This document shows, one piece after another, positions 46,201 through 54,808 of a stretch of 64,000 nucleotides of DNA. The position numbers were made by a program, and so were the translations under genes. Below the pieces are notes generated by a model that was given only the letters and a program-made list of their open reading frames with translations, was not told the origin of the DNA and ran no database searches. Source of the stretch: CAUZWH01 sp965224275. GTDB taxonomy: Bacteria; Pseudomonadota; Alphaproteobacteria; SHVV01. Position 1 is the stretch's first letter; every line of letters starts with the position of its first letter. The stretch lies in the NCBI GenBank assembly GCA_965224275.1, contig CBDCYR010000005.1, positions 992,001 through 1,056,000 of the forward strand, read 5' to 3'.

Positions 46201-46397
46201 AGGAGCCGGGCGAGATCGTCGCCAGCATCCGCTCGAAGCCCGAGACGCCCCGGCGTTGCACCACGGAGGAGACCACGCTCCTCGACATCCGGAAGCGGAT
46301 CGAGAAGCACATCAAGAACAGCTACCTGAAGCGTGTGGATGCCCCGGTCGGTGTCAAGCCGCGGCTGCGCTGCTGGATGGAACTGAACGAGGGCTGA
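43248..46397 (+). CDS. PLD-nuclease/SNF2-type helicase fusion
   Basis: 1,049 residues from ATG 43248 (aggagc upstream). The N-terminal phospholipase-D-like domain (about 1-180) has FHAKAY with the HxK pair near 129, and GSSNFTRPGL. An SF2 helicase of the SNF2/RapA type follows: Walker A GVGLGKTF near 271, DEAH in VVIDEAHHF near 355, TATPINN, then the C-terminal lobe with ILIFTEFADTARYLKRRL, STDVLSEGLNLQ and MQRIGRVDR. It resembles DISARM DrmD-like and other restriction translocases, with a built-in nuclease. Likely cuts or clears foreign DNA with the methylase encoded next (4-bp gap). Confidence 0.9.
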   Translation: MTADSKGRELFIVDNSVSGWTGLRYLEEWSSIAKAFDIATGYFEIGALLTLDGKWQELDKIRILMGAETTHRTRKAILEAVRAQALDRLDESIEEDKEPNPFLHGVPAILDALRSGQIECRVYDKNKFHAKAYITHAKLEVVGAQALVGSSNFTRPGLTKNVELNVQIQSAREVAQLQEWFETHWNEASEVTEAVIETISHHTHLYSPFDVYAKALQQFFRGHELTATEWDETRSRMFPHLDRYQKEAYWALMKIARQHGGAFLCDGVGLGKTFVGLMLIERLILHEGKRVALFAPKAAKEAVWEPHLRRWLPHIGGVGGGADFSNLAVFSHTDLGREGDFPERFRRIAELADVVVIDEAHHFRNPGRRGDPERGIEPSRYHRLFELLDNAERPKTVYMLTATPINNLLSDFRHMTELFTRRDEAYFARTIGVNNLRAHFNQMEKTLRSRVGRDVADAAEHITEAQEILFTDEFFRQLVVQRSRAYARESQIREYGNATAFPERNDPQVAAYSIRKTYGRMLDLIEKAFAKQSPLFTLPMYYPLHWYRGPDKDIDPFEENRQRQVVGLIRTNFLKRFESSVAAFELSCDRLFQKLLAFLEVHSESDAEKKRLERWKAQNADVLGHAAQRQLELWGEEGEGLDDEDIVPQEMIDAVERLDRAEYDVEEMMSETFLDLDQIAQFLDEARKFEPKHDDKVQKLIRLLKSKALADQKILIFTEFADTARYLKRRLDEAGIEGVEQVDSATKKNRADVIQRFAPYYNDFSSPALAEQGREETRVLISTDVLSEGLNLQDASRMINFDIHWNPVRLMQRIGRVDRRMNPEIEKRLLADHPEATASRGKVWFWNFLPPEELNEILSLYTKVTQKTLLISNALGIEGKKLLTPEDNYEALKEFNHAYEGARTSVEDMHLEYQALLQADPELEVRLAHFPGAIFSGRKRLAKGVCGVFFCYALPALDKEMNEFTEEAGTTRWYLYNIDREIIIEEPGEIVASIRSKPETPRRCTTEETTLLDIRKRIEKHIKNSYLKRVDAPVGVKPRLRCWMELNEG

Positions 46398-46401
46398 ACC
46401 G

Positions 46402-49400
46402 ATGCCGACCGACCACCGCGAACGCCTCGCTCGCATCCGCCGCTTCGACCAACTCGTGGCCTACCTGCGCGACGAGCTCGGCTGGCCGATCGAGTCGGAC
46501 GACTTCGAGGAGCTGACCTTCGAGTACACCCCGGAGGAGCTCGGGATCGACAAGAAGAGCGCGGCCAAGATCCAGGAGATCAAGCGCCTGCGCCCGCTCG
46601 TGCCGAGCCAGCCCTGGGGCATATTCTTCGTCAAGTTCGAGCCCAAGCGCCTGCCCGTGGTGGCGCTGCGACGCATCCTCGGCCAGGTGGCGCTTAAAAA
46701 GCGCGCCTCGGCCAACAAGTCCGAGCGTCAGGCCTGGGCCGCCGATGACCTGCTCTTCGTGTCCAACTACGGCGAGGGCGAGGAGCGCCGGATCACCTTT
46801 GCCCACTTCTCGAAGCCCCAGGAGGGCCACGACCTGCCGACCCTGAAGGTACTCGGATGGGACAACCTCGACACGCCGCTCCACCTCGACGCTGTCGCCC
46901 ACGAGCTGACCGACCACCTTACCTGGCCCGGCGACGAGGACGACCCCGACGCCTGGCGCGAGCGCTGGCGCGCCGCCTTCAAGCTGCGCCACCGCGAGGT
47001 CATCACCACCTCGAAACAGCTCTCCGAGCGCCTGGCCGAACTGGCCCGCGCGATCCGCGACCGCATCCGGACGGCGCTGGCCATCGAGACCGAGTCTGGT
47101 CCACTCACCAAGCTCATGAAGGGGTTCCAGACCGCGCTCGTCCACGACCTGGACGAGGCCGGCTTCGCCGACATGTACGCCCAGACCATCGCCTACGGCC
47201 TGCTCTCAGCCCGCATCACCGACCCCGCGCAGCGCACGGCCGACGACCTCGCCGCTCACATGCGGACGAACCCGTTCCTGAAGGAGCTGATGGAGACCTT
47301 CCTCCACGTGGGCGGACGCCGCGGTAAAGCCGGCGGACCTGGCATCGACTTCGATGAGTTGGGCGTCTCCGAGGTCGTGGAGCTCCTCGACCAGGCCAAA
47401 ATGGAGGCCGTCGTCCGCGACTTCGGCGACCAGAACCCCCAGGAAGACCCGGTCATTCACTTCTACGAGCACTTCCTTGCCGCCTACGACAAGAAGCAAA
47501 AAGTGAGTCGGGGCGTATTCTACACCCCGCGCCCGGTGGTCTCTTACATCGTGCGCTCGGTGGACGAGCTTCTGCGCACGGAGTTCGGGCTCGCCGACGG
47601 CCTCGCCGACACCACGACCTGGGGCAATATGGCGAAGCTCCGCAAGGATCTCGAGATCCCCGACGGCACCTCGCCCGATCAAGCCTTCGTCCAGATCCTC
47701 GACCCCGCCACGGGCACCGGCACGTTCCTCGTGGAGGTCATCGACCTCATCCACAGGACGATGGCGGAGAAGTGGACGGCCCAGGGCCACAGCGAGAAGA
47801 AAATCGAGACGCTATGGAACGAATACGTCCCGAAGCACCTCCTGCCGCGCCTGCACGGGTACGAACTCCTGATGGCGCCCTACGCCATCGCACACCTAAA
47901 GATCGGTCTCAAGCTCTACGAGACCGGCTACCGGTTCGAGAGCGACGAGCGAGCGCGTGTGTACCTGACGAACGCGCTTGAGCCGCCGGGCGAAGGCCAG
48001 CTCACGCTCGGCTTCCTGCCCGCGCTGGCGCACGAGGCCAAGGCGGTCAACGAGATCAAGCAGAAGCAGCGATTCACAGTAGTAATCGGGAATCCACCGT
48101 ATTCCAAGATTTCGTCCAACCTGACCCCGGAGATGCGCGCCACTGTTGAGCGGTATCGCTATCTAGACGGCAAGAGAATCAGAGAACGTGGGGCGCTTCA
48201 GTTCGAGATTAATCTACAAGACGACTACGTCAAATTCTTTCGGTTTTGCGAGCAAAGAGTGCTCACGTCCAATTTAGGCATTCTCGGCCTTATAACGAAC
48301 AACGGCTATCTCAGCACTCCAACTCTTCGTGGAATGCGAGATTCACTCTTGGAAACGTTCAACTCAATATGGGCCGTAGATCTTCATGGTCACTTGGCGA
48401 AGGGAGAAACTGCGTCAGGCGAAGGACCGGAAGAGAATGTTTTCGATATTGTTCAAGGCGTGTCACTGTTCTTAGGTAATCGCACGACTAGCACGATCAG
48501 TGACAGCTCGGTGTTTCATTCCGATCGTTACGGCTCACGTATCAGAAAATATTCGTTTTTGCTGGACAACACGCGCACTTCAACCCAATTCCGTGAGATA
48601 CAGCCGATAGAACCGTTCTATTTGTTTGTTCCTCATGACGCAGGCTTAGCCCAGGAGTGGAAACAGTATGTAGGGCTGACAGACATGTTTGCCAAGAATA
48701 GCGCCGGCATCATCACCGCCCGGGATGCTCTTGTAATTGCAGAGGACAAGCGCGAGCTTTCTGATCGGAAAAAAAAATACAGCAAGACAAGTAGTGATGA
48801 AGAATCGGTTTACGCAGAGTTTGGCTTTTCCAAGAGTAAACGCTTTGACCTTCGACAAGCGCAAGCTAATCTGCGTAGGCTTGACTCCTTCACCCGACCG
48901 ATCCGACGACTACTACATCGACCTTTCGATAAACGGTTTATATTCTTCCACCCAAGCGTGGTTTGGAGTTTGTCGCGACCGGTGGCAGACCAAATGATGA
49001 GCGGTAAGAACCTCGCTCTGATTGCGACGCGACAGGTTACTCGTCCACAGTTCGAGCACGTCTACGTTTCTCGGCACATGATAGAAATCAAAGCATGCTC
49101 TCACGACCGAAACACTCAAGTGTTTCCACTCTTTCTCACCGACTCTCGCGATGAGCTTGAGCTGCCGTCGAGCACGACGCCAAACATAGATCCTTTGGTC
49201 TACAAAAAGTTGGCGAGCGATCTCAAACTTAAGATGAACGGGAGCACGACTCAGCTTGGGGTAGCTGGCGAACTGTCGCCTCTGCGCATTCTTCAATTCA
49301 CCTATGCCGTACTCCATTCCGATGCTTACAGAAAAAGGTACTTTGAATTCCTAAGAAGCGACTTTCCACGTATTCCCCTGGTGTCTAATCTTGATCTCTT

Positions 49401-49824
49401 CCTGGATTTGGCGAGACTCGGGGGCGAGCTCGTTTCGATGCATCTAATGGAAGCCCCAAAGCTATCGAAGTTCGTCGCGAAATGGAGCGGCAATAGGAAA
49501 CCGCAGGTCGAGAAGGTGAATTACTCCGACAAGACCGTCTGGCTCGACAAAGCGCGGACGTGCGGTTTCAAAGGTGTCGCCGAAGAAGTATGGAGCTTCC
49601 GGATTGGAGGCTACCAAGTCTGCCACAAGTGGCTGAAGGACCGGAGAGGCCGGAGGCTTTCGGACGAGGACATCGCCCACTATCAGAAGATCGTTGTCGC
49701 CCTGAACGAGACCATCCGAGTCATGGGTGAGATCGATGAGGTTATCGAAGCCCACGGCGGCTGGCCCGACGCGTTCCAGACCGAAGCGGAGTCGGATACC
49801 CATCGGATGGGACCGCGAAGATGA
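46402..49824 (+). CDS. Type ISP-like N6-adenine DNA methyltransferase with specificity domain
   Basis: 1,140 residues. SAM-binding motif I DPATGTGTF at about 434; motif IV NPPY at 564-567, the N6-adenine class. N-terminal helical part of about 300 residues (FQTALVHDLDEAGFADMYAQTI, YEHFLAAYDKKQKVSRGVFYTP). The C-terminal half is a target-recognition region as in type ISP enzymes (LlaBIII/LlaGI-like), ending in EVWSFRIGGYQVCHKWLKDRRG. The nuclease/helicase half of type ISP is not fused here but provided by the previous gene. GC falls in about 48060-49400, the target-recognition part, which suggests module exchange. Overlaps the next start (ATGA). Confidence 0.9.
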   Translation: MPTDHRERLARIRRFDQLVAYLRDELGWPIESDDFEELTFEYTPEELGIDKKSAAKIQEIKRLRPLVPSQPWGIFFVKFEPKRLPVVALRRILGQVALKKRASANKSERQAWAADDLLFVSNYGEGEERRITFAHFSKPQEGHDLPTLKVLGWDNLDTPLHLDAVAHELTDHLTWPGDEDDPDAWRERWRAAFKLRHREVITTSKQLSERLAELARAIRDRIRTALAIETESGPLTKLMKGFQTALVHDLDEAGFADMYAQTIAYGLLSARITDPAQRTADDLAAHMRTNPFLKELMETFLHVGGRRGKAGGPGIDFDELGVSEVVELLDQAKMEAVVRDFGDQNPQEDPVIHFYEHFLAAYDKKQKVSRGVFYTPRPVVSYIVRSVDELLRTEFGLADGLADTTTWGNMAKLRKDLEIPDGTSPDQAFVQILDPATGTGTFLVEVIDLIHRTMAEKWTAQGHSEKKIETLWNEYVPKHLLPRLHGYELLMAPYAIAHLKIGLKLYETGYRFESDERARVYLTNALEPPGEGQLTLGFLPALAHEAKAVNEIKQKQRFTVVIGNPPYSKISSNLTPEMRATVERYRYLDGKRIRERGALQFEINLQDDYVKFFRFCEQRVLTSNLGILGLITNNGYLSTPTLRGMRDSLLETFNSIWAVDLHGHLAKGETASGEGPEENVFDIVQGVSLFLGNRTTSTISDSSVFHSDRYGSRIRKYSFLLDNTRTSTQFREIQPIEPFYLFVPHDAGLAQEWKQYVGLTDMFAKNSAGIITARDALVIAEDKRELSDRKKKYSKTSSDEESVYAEFGFSKSKRFDLRQAQANLRRLDSFTRPIRRLLHRPFDKRFIFFHPSVVWSLSRPVADQMMSGKNLALIATRQVTRPQFEHVYVSRHMIEIKACSHDRNTQVFPLFLTDSRDELELPSSTTPNIDPLVYKKLASDLKLKMNGSTTQLGVAGELSPLRILQFTYAVLHSDAYRKRYFEFLRSDFPRIPLVSNLDLFLDLARLGGELVSMHLMEAPKLSKFVAKWSGNRKPQVEKVNYSDKTVWLDKARTCGFKGVAEEVWSFRIGGYQVCHKWLKDRRGRRLSDEDIAHYQKIVVALNETIRVMGEIDEVIEAHGGWPDAFQTEAESDTHRMGPRR

Positions 49825-50318
49825 TCCCCTTCCGGCCGCGCATGGTCGCGGCCGCACCCGAGGACCGCTACGTCACCAGCGTACCGCTCGTCCCGCTCAA
49901 GGCGGCCGCCGGCGCCTTTAGCGATCCCCAGCACATCCAAGACGACGATTTCGAGTGGGTTGAAGTCGCCTCGCGCCATCGCCTGCGCAAGGGCATGTTC
50001 GTCGCCCAAGTCGTGGGCAAGTCCATGGAGCCCGCCATCGCCGACGGTGCTCGGTGCCTCTTTCGCGCTCCGGTCGAGGGCACGCGCCAGAGCAAGACCG
50101 TTCTCGTCCAGCTCCGCGACGCCACCGACCCGGAGACCGGACAGCGCTACACCGTCAAGCGGTACAAGAGTCAAAAGGTGACAGAGGGCGACACCTGGCG
50201 TCACGAGAAGATCACCCTCGAGCCCGTCAATCCGGACTTCGAGCCGGTCGAGCTCACCGGTGCGCAAGAAGGAGAGCTGCAGGTAATCGGAGAGCTGGTC
50301 GAAGTTCTGGAAGGCTGA
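49821..50318 (+). CDS. S24 (LexA-like) peptidase without DNA-binding domain
   Basis: 165 residues. Signal-peptidase-like fold: nucleophile Ser68 in GKSMEPAI, Lys113 in YTVKRYKS, and LEPVNPDFEPVEL before the C-terminal strand VIGELVEVLEG. LexA, UmuD and phage repressors share this Ser-Lys dyad and self-cleave when RecA-ssDNA builds up. No HTH is present, so it is UmuD-like in layout. Starts inside the methylase stop and ends 3 bp before the reverse transcriptase start. Possible damage- or DNA-sensing switch for the operon (inference). Confidence 0.85.
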   Translation: MIPFRPRMVAAAPEDRYVTSVPLVPLKAAAGAFSDPQHIQDDDFEWVEVASRHRLRKGMFVAQVVGKSMEPAIADGARCLFRAPVEGTRQSKTVLVQLRDATDPETGQRYTVKRYKSQKVTEGDTWRHEKITLEPVNPDFEPVELTGAQEGELQVIGELVEVLEG

Positions 50319-50321
50319 GGC

Positions 50322-51278
50322 ATGGTGCCGGAGCAGCTCGAACCGCGCCTGGAGCTACTCCGCGAGGAGTACGTCCTTGTTCAGGCCTGGAAGAAGACTG
50401 CGTCCCACATCCGCTACCACAACTGGTTCTCCGACACGCTTGCCCTCGACCGAGTGGCCGTGAACCTGCCGGCGTTTCTCAGCGAACTCCGCAAACGTCT
50501 GCAGTCTCCGGAAAGCTGGCGGAACGATCCCCTGCGCATCGTTCCAGCGTCCAAGAGCCAGCGCTGGAGAGTGCGGGAAGGCGTGTGGGAGCCCGTCGAG
50601 AAGGGAGCGACCTCAGCACGGCTTCGACCGCTCGCCCACGTCAGCCTAGCCGACCAGGTGGTGGCGACGGCGCTGATGCTCTGTCTCGCCGACAGGGTCG
50701 AGACGCTGCAGGGGGACCCGCGGCGGTCGTTACGTGATCTGGAGTCGCGAAGGCAGGTGGTTTCCTACGGCAACCGCCTGTTTTGCGACGCCGTCAGTGG
50801 TGAACTTCGCCATCGGTGGGGATCGACCAAGCTCTACCGTGCGTACTTTCAGGACTATCGCGCATTCCTCTCCCGGCCTGAAATCGCGGCCGAGTCGAAT
50901 CCGGCTACCGAGGAGAAGCATGTCTGCATTGTCCATGCCGATCTTCGGCAGTTCTACGACCGCATCCGCCCGAATCTGCTTACCGAAGCGATCAACCGGG
51001 TCCGCCGCGACGGTGATGACCAAGCATTCTTCTCTCTGGCGGAGTCCGTACTCGATTGGGGCTGGCATTCCCGCGACGAAAGAGACGTCCGGATCTACGC
51101 CGAGCAAGCAGAGCTTGAGGACTTCACGCGGGTGGCGCTGCCGCAAGGCCTCGTCGCCTCCGGATTCTTCGCGAACGTAGTGCTGTTGCCGTTCGACGAG
51201 GCGCTGCGGGCGGCGATCGGGGCCGAGATCGCTCCCGGCATCCTGCTGGCCGATTCGTGCCGGTACGTCGACGACTTA
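50322..51278 (+). pseudogene. Reverse transcriptase-nitrilase (UG1/DRT1 class), 5' part
   Basis: Encodes the first 319 residues. RT motif A VHADLRQFYDRI (Asp207), motif B PQGLVASGFFAN (274-285), motif C YVDD (315-318, codons 51264-51275). The IS5-type element enters immediately after, duplicating the TTA that codes for the next Leu; the frame then stops at 51305 inside the IS. UG1/DRT type 1 proteins are anti-phage reverse transcriptases with a C-terminal nitrilase domain, which is found here in the 3' part at 54809-57552. Starts 3 bp after the S24 gene. Confidence 0.85.
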
Positions 51279-52210
51279 GAGTCCGACTCGAAACTCTATG
51301 TTTGATAACAGTACCTTGCGAGCCGCCTTGTGAGGAGTCGGATGTTGGCGACAAGAATCCATGCCTGTGCGGAGGCGATTGATTTCTCCCAATCCTTGGC
51401 CAGTCGACGGCATCGGTTGAGCCAGGCGAAGGTCCTCTCGACGACCCATCGTCTGGGCAGGAGCTCGAAGCCCTGGGCGGTGTCTGAGCGCTTGATGATC
51501 TCGAGCTTCCAGCGGCCGATGTCCTCAAGGGCGCCCTCGAGTTTCGGTCCCGCGTAGGCGGCGTCGGCGAAGAGGTGACGCAGCCGGGGGAAGCGATGAC
51601 GGATCGATTTGAGGACCTCGGGCGCGCCGTCGCGGTCCTGGATATCGGCTGCGTGCACGATCAGGCCGACCAGCAGGCCGAGTGTATCGGTGACGATGTG
51701 ACGCTTGCGGCCCTTGATCTTCTTGCCCGCGTCATAGCCCCGAACACCACCGCTTTCCGTGGTTTTCACGCTCTGGCTGTCGATCACCCCGGCGCTCGGG
51801 CCGGCCTCGCGTCCTTCCAGCTCCCGGGCCGCCATGACCAGGTGATGGTTGATGCTCTCCAGCAGGCCGTTGGAGCGCCAGTCGTAGAAATAGCGCTGGA
51901 CCGTGGAAGGCGGAGGGAAGTCGTTCGGCAACATCGCCCACTGGCAGCCCGTCGAGGCCATGTACATGACCGCATCCATGACATGGCGCAGGTCCGTCGT
52001 CCTCGGCCGGCCGATCTTCTTGCGCGGCGGCATGAGCGGCGCGATCAACGCCCACTCTCGATCCGTCAGGTCGCTTGCGTAGCGCCCGCCACGGCGCTCA
52101 TAATTCGGACGAGTGATTTCGGTCCACATGTTGTGCCTCCTCGTTTGCTTTGACACAACCGAGTAAGCCACAACCGACTGAAATCACTCAACTAGTTTCG
52201 GGTTGGCCTC
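51279..52210 (-). mobile_element. IS5-family element inside the reverse transcriptase gene
   Basis: 932 bp. Terminal inverted repeats GAGTCCGACTCGAAACT (51279-51295) and the complement of agtttcgggttggcctc (52194-52210), 14 of 17 matching. Flanked by a 3-bp duplication TTA (51276-51278 and 52211-52213), of the TNA type common in IS5 subgroups. Complete and recently inserted by its appearance. Confidence 0.9.
51296..52129 (-). CDS. IS5-family DDE transposase
   Basis: 277 residues from ATG 52129 (MWTEITRPNYERRGGRYASD). DUF4096-type N-terminus (LTDREWALIAPLMPP), first Asp in VIDSQSVKTTES, second in LFADAAYAGPKL, and the E-region RRWVVERTFAWLNRCRRL. All catalytic residues are in place. Ends one base inside the left inverted repeat. 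Catalyses cut-and-paste or copy-in transposition of the surrounding element. Confidence 0.92.
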   Translation of the reverse strand: MWTEITRPNYERRGGRYASDLTDREWALIAPLMPPRKKIGRPRTTDLRHVMDAVMYMASTGCQWAMLPNDFPPPSTVQRYFYDWRSNGLLESINHHLVMAARELEGREAGPSAGVIDSQSVKTTESGGVRGYDAGKKIKGRKRHIVTDTLGLLVGLIVHAADIQDRDGAPEVLKSIRHRFPRLRHLFADAAYAGPKLEGALEDIGRWKLEIIKRSDTAQGFELLPRRWVVERTFAWLNRCRRLAKDWEKSIASAQAWILVANIRLLTRRLARYCYQT

Positions 52211-52213
52211 TTA

Positions 52214-52254
52214 CGGATCTTGGTTGCGGTTGCCCCGAACGCGGATGGCCCGTC
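52214..52254 (+). other. 41-bp sliver of the reverse transcriptase gene between two insertions
   Basis: cggatcttggttgcggttgc and the following 21 bases encode RILVAVAPNADGP plus two bases. The frame joins exactly to the TTA codon at 51276-51278 on one side and to gaacgac at 54809 on the other once both insertion sequences and one copy of each duplication are removed. Confidence 0.88.
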
Positions 52255-52454
52255 TGTCAATCGGCGTCCAAAATTGACCCCCAATCGGCGTGCAATATTG
52301 ACCCCCCTGAGCGGCACGGCGGAGGTTGTCCCGGTAGTCAATAGGGGGGACCCGAGCGGCTTCGTGTAGCGCCTTGCGGTGCGCGGAGCGAAGCCGCGTG
52401 GGAGGTACGGGTTGACCCAGCGGGGCAAGCGGGCCGCAGGCACGGCCTGCCGGG

Positions 52455-53183
52455 TCAGCAGCGGTTCTTGAAGCGCCAGCTCTCGTTGCCGGTCTCGATG
52501 ATCTCGCAATGGTGGGTCAGGCGGTCGAGCAGGGCTGTGGTCATCTTGGGGTCGCCGAAGACGGAGGGCCATTCGCCGAAAGCGAGGTTGGTGGTGACGA
52601 TGATCGAGGTGCGCTCGTAGAGCCGGCTCATCAGATGGAACAGCAGCTGGCCGCCGGCCTGGGCGAAGGGCAGGTAGCCGAGTTCGTCGAGGATGACGAA
52701 GTCGCGTCGGATGAGCTGGTCTGCGGTGCGGCCCTGGCGTCCGGCACGGAGTTCGGCCTCGAGATGGTTGACCAGGTCGACGACGTTGTAGAAGCGGCCG
52801 CGTGCGGCCTTGCGGATGCAGGCGCGGGCGATGGCGACGGCGAGATGGGTCTTGCCGGTGCCGGTGCCGCCGACCAGCACGATGTTGCGCTTGCCCTCCA
52901 GGAAGCCACCTGTGGCGAGTTCCTGGATCAGGGGCTCGTTGACCGGTGAGGCGGCGAAGTCGAAGTCGGCCAGCTCCTTGGCCGTCGGCAGCCTGGCGGA
53001 CGCCATCTGGTACTTGATGGAGCGCGCCTGCTTGTCGGCGACCTCGGTCTGCAGCAGCGTACCGATGATCTGCTGCACCGGATGACGGCGCTTGAGACCG
53101 TCGGCGAGGATGTCGTCGTAGGCGGCGCGCATGCCCGCGAGCTTCAACGCCGTCATCATCGCCAGCACCTCATGACGCTCCAT
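52455..53183 (-). CDS. istB: IS21-family helper ATPase IstB
   Basis: 242 residues, intact. Walker A GGTGTGKTHLAV near 103-114, Walker B FVILDELGYLPF, then TTNLAFGEWPSVFGD. AAA+ ATPase that regulates IstA. The start overlaps the istA stop by 14 bp, the usual coupling in this family. Differs from the IstB at 63244-63972 by a single residue (Ala/Val in CIRKxARGRF). Confidence 0.94.
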   Translation of the reverse strand: MERHEVLAMMTALKLAGMRAAYDDILADGLKRRHPVQQIIGTLLQTEVADKQARSIKYQMASARLPTAKELADFDFAASPVNEPLIQELATGGFLEGKRNIVLVGGTGTGKTHLAVAIARACIRKAARGRFYNVVDLVNHLEAELRAGRQGRTADQLIRRDFVILDELGYLPFAQAGGQLLFHLMSRLYERTSIIVTTNLAFGEWPSVFGDPKMTTALLDRLTHHCEIIETGNESWRFKNRC

Positions 53184-54684
53184 GACCGGCCTCCCTCAGG
53201 CGATCGTAGCGCTGACAGTCGGCCACCGGCCGGTGGCGAAGATGCAGGCCCTCGGGCGTCGGGATGGTCGCCGGCGGTGCCGGCTGGCACTGCCGGGCGA
53301 GGATGTTGAGCACGACGTCGGCGCTGCAGGCGCCGAAGTCGAGCGCCTCGGCACAGGCCGCCTCGACCGCCTCCAGCCCGTCCTCCTGAACCGCCGCGAG
53401 GATCCTCACGAACTGCCTGTCACCGTCGTCGCAACCCGTCAGCCGGGCCCGTATGCGGCCGAGCGCGCCGGGCAGTTGCCAGCCCTTGAAGGGCGCGCCG
53501 TTCCTCAGCGCACCAGGCTTCCGCGTCAGGATCGGCACGTAGTGCCACGGATCGTAGGCGATCTCGCCGCGCCCGAAGCTCCGGGGATGCTCGGCGACGG
53601 TCTCGCCGTCCTGGCGGATGACGATCCGATCGGCGTAGGCCCGCACGTCGACCGGCCGCCCGACGGCACGGGCGGCGACGCTGTAGTGGTTGTTGTCGAA
53701 GCGCACCAGACAGGTCTTGGACACCGCCACCTCGGTGGCGTGGAAGCCGTCGAAGGGGCCGCGATAGGCCATCAGGAAGGGCCGCTCCTCCTCGAACACC
53801 TGCCACACCGTCTTGCCCTCGATCGTCGGATGCGGCCGCTTCTTGGCGTCCTCGATACACCGATCCATCAGCCACGCGTTGATCTCGGCGTAGGAGCGGC
53901 CCCGCGGGATGGGCACGAACAGGCGGCCGCGGACGTCACCCACCTGCCTCTCGACCTGCCCCTTCTCCCAGCCCGCACCCGGAGTGCACGCCACCGGCTC
54001 CACCAGATGGTGGGAGCACAGCTCCAGAAAGCGCCGGTTGTAGGCGCGCTCCTTGCCGACGAAGACCATGCTCACCGCCGTCTTCATGTTGTCGTAGATG
54101 CCCCGCCGGCAGACCCCGCCGAAGAAGTGGAAGGCCCGTTCGTGCGCCTCGAACACCATCTCCTGGCTCTCGCGCGGGAAGATCTGAACCAGCTGCATGC
54201 GGCTGTAGCAGAGCCGCATGTGCGCCGCCTTCACCTTGGTCGTCACACCCGACAGGCGCGCGTACTCGTGGCTCCAGTCGAACTGGTAGGCCTCGCCGGG
54301 ATCGAAGCTCAGCGGCACAAAACCCTGCGACGGCGACAACAGCCGCCACCGCCGACGCCAGGTCCTGGCGTAGCGGCGCACCGCGTCGTAGCCGCCGCCA
54401 TAGCCCAGAGCCGCAAGATCTTCATGAATCCGCAGCAGAGACAGCCGATCCCGGCGCGGCTTCTTCTCGTTGGCCTCCAGCTGGCGCTCGAGCTCATCCA
54501 CCCACGGTCCAAGCTTCGGCATCGGCTGGATCTTGCGCTCGTAGCTGTACGAGGTCTCATCGCCCCGCACCACCTTGCGCACCGTGTTCTTCGAAACCCT
54601 CAAATCCCGGGCGATCTTCTTGATCGGAACGCCCCTCACCAGATGATCCCGACGGATCCGCGCAATCGTCTCCACTACCAGCAT
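53170..54684 (-). CDS. istA: IS21-family transposase IstA
   Basis: 504 residues from ATG 54684 (MLVVETIARIRRDHLVRG). N-terminal HTH (GVPIKKIARDLRVSKNTVRK), DDE core with YQFDWSHEY, IYDNMKT and GWEKGQVERQV, and the C-terminal Mu-transposase-like barrel NHYSVAARAVGRPVDVRAYAD. Intact, unlike the copy at 29107. The reading frame on the opposite strand over this gene is also open but is only an effect of high GC. Confidence 0.94.
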   Translation of the reverse strand: MLVVETIARIRRDHLVRGVPIKKIARDLRVSKNTVRKVVRGDETSYSYERKIQPMPKLGPWVDELERQLEANEKKPRRDRLSLLRIHEDLAALGYGGGYDAVRRYARTWRRRWRLLSPSQGFVPLSFDPGEAYQFDWSHEYARLSGVTTKVKAAHMRLCYSRMQLVQIFPRESQEMVFEAHERAFHFFGGVCRRGIYDNMKTAVSMVFVGKERAYNRRFLELCSHHLVEPVACTPGAGWEKGQVERQVGDVRGRLFVPIPRGRSYAEINAWLMDRCIEDAKKRPHPTIEGKTVWQVFEEERPFLMAYRGPFDGFHATEVAVSKTCLVRFDNNHYSVAARAVGRPVDVRAYADRIVIRQDGETVAEHPRSFGRGEIAYDPWHYVPILTRKPGALRNGAPFKGWQLPGALGRIRARLTGCDDGDRQFVRILAAVQEDGLEAVEAACAEALDFGACSADVVLNILARQCQPAPPATIPTPEGLHLRHRPVADCQRYDRLREAGHGAS

Positions 54685-54808
54685 CTCCCCCACCTCGTCT
54701 GTCCAAACAACGAGGTGTGTTCAAGAGCACAAAACCAGGGGGGTCAATTTTGGACGCCGATAACCCCCCCAATAGGGGGTCAATATTCCACGCCGAACAA
54801 CACCCGTC

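Larger units (their letters stand above)
52255..54802 (-). mobile_element. IS21-family element, complete copy 2
   Basis: 2,548 bp. Ends TGTCAATCGGCGTCC and, on the other strand, TGTTGTTCGGCGTGG, with internal repeats of cggcgt..a..ttgaccccc. Flanked by the 6-bp duplication cccgtc (52249-52254 and 54803-54808). Carries intact istA and istB. It inserted into the reverse transcriptase gene 44 bp from the IS5-type element. It is the reference copy for the damaged copies at 28991, 33280 and 63044. Confidence 0.95.

Noticed and set aside
43248..49824. Calling the helicase and methylase a complete DISARM system
   Set aside because: No drmA, drmB or drmE-like genes are present; the methylase resembles type ISP more closely and the PLD domain is fused to the helicase rather than separate.
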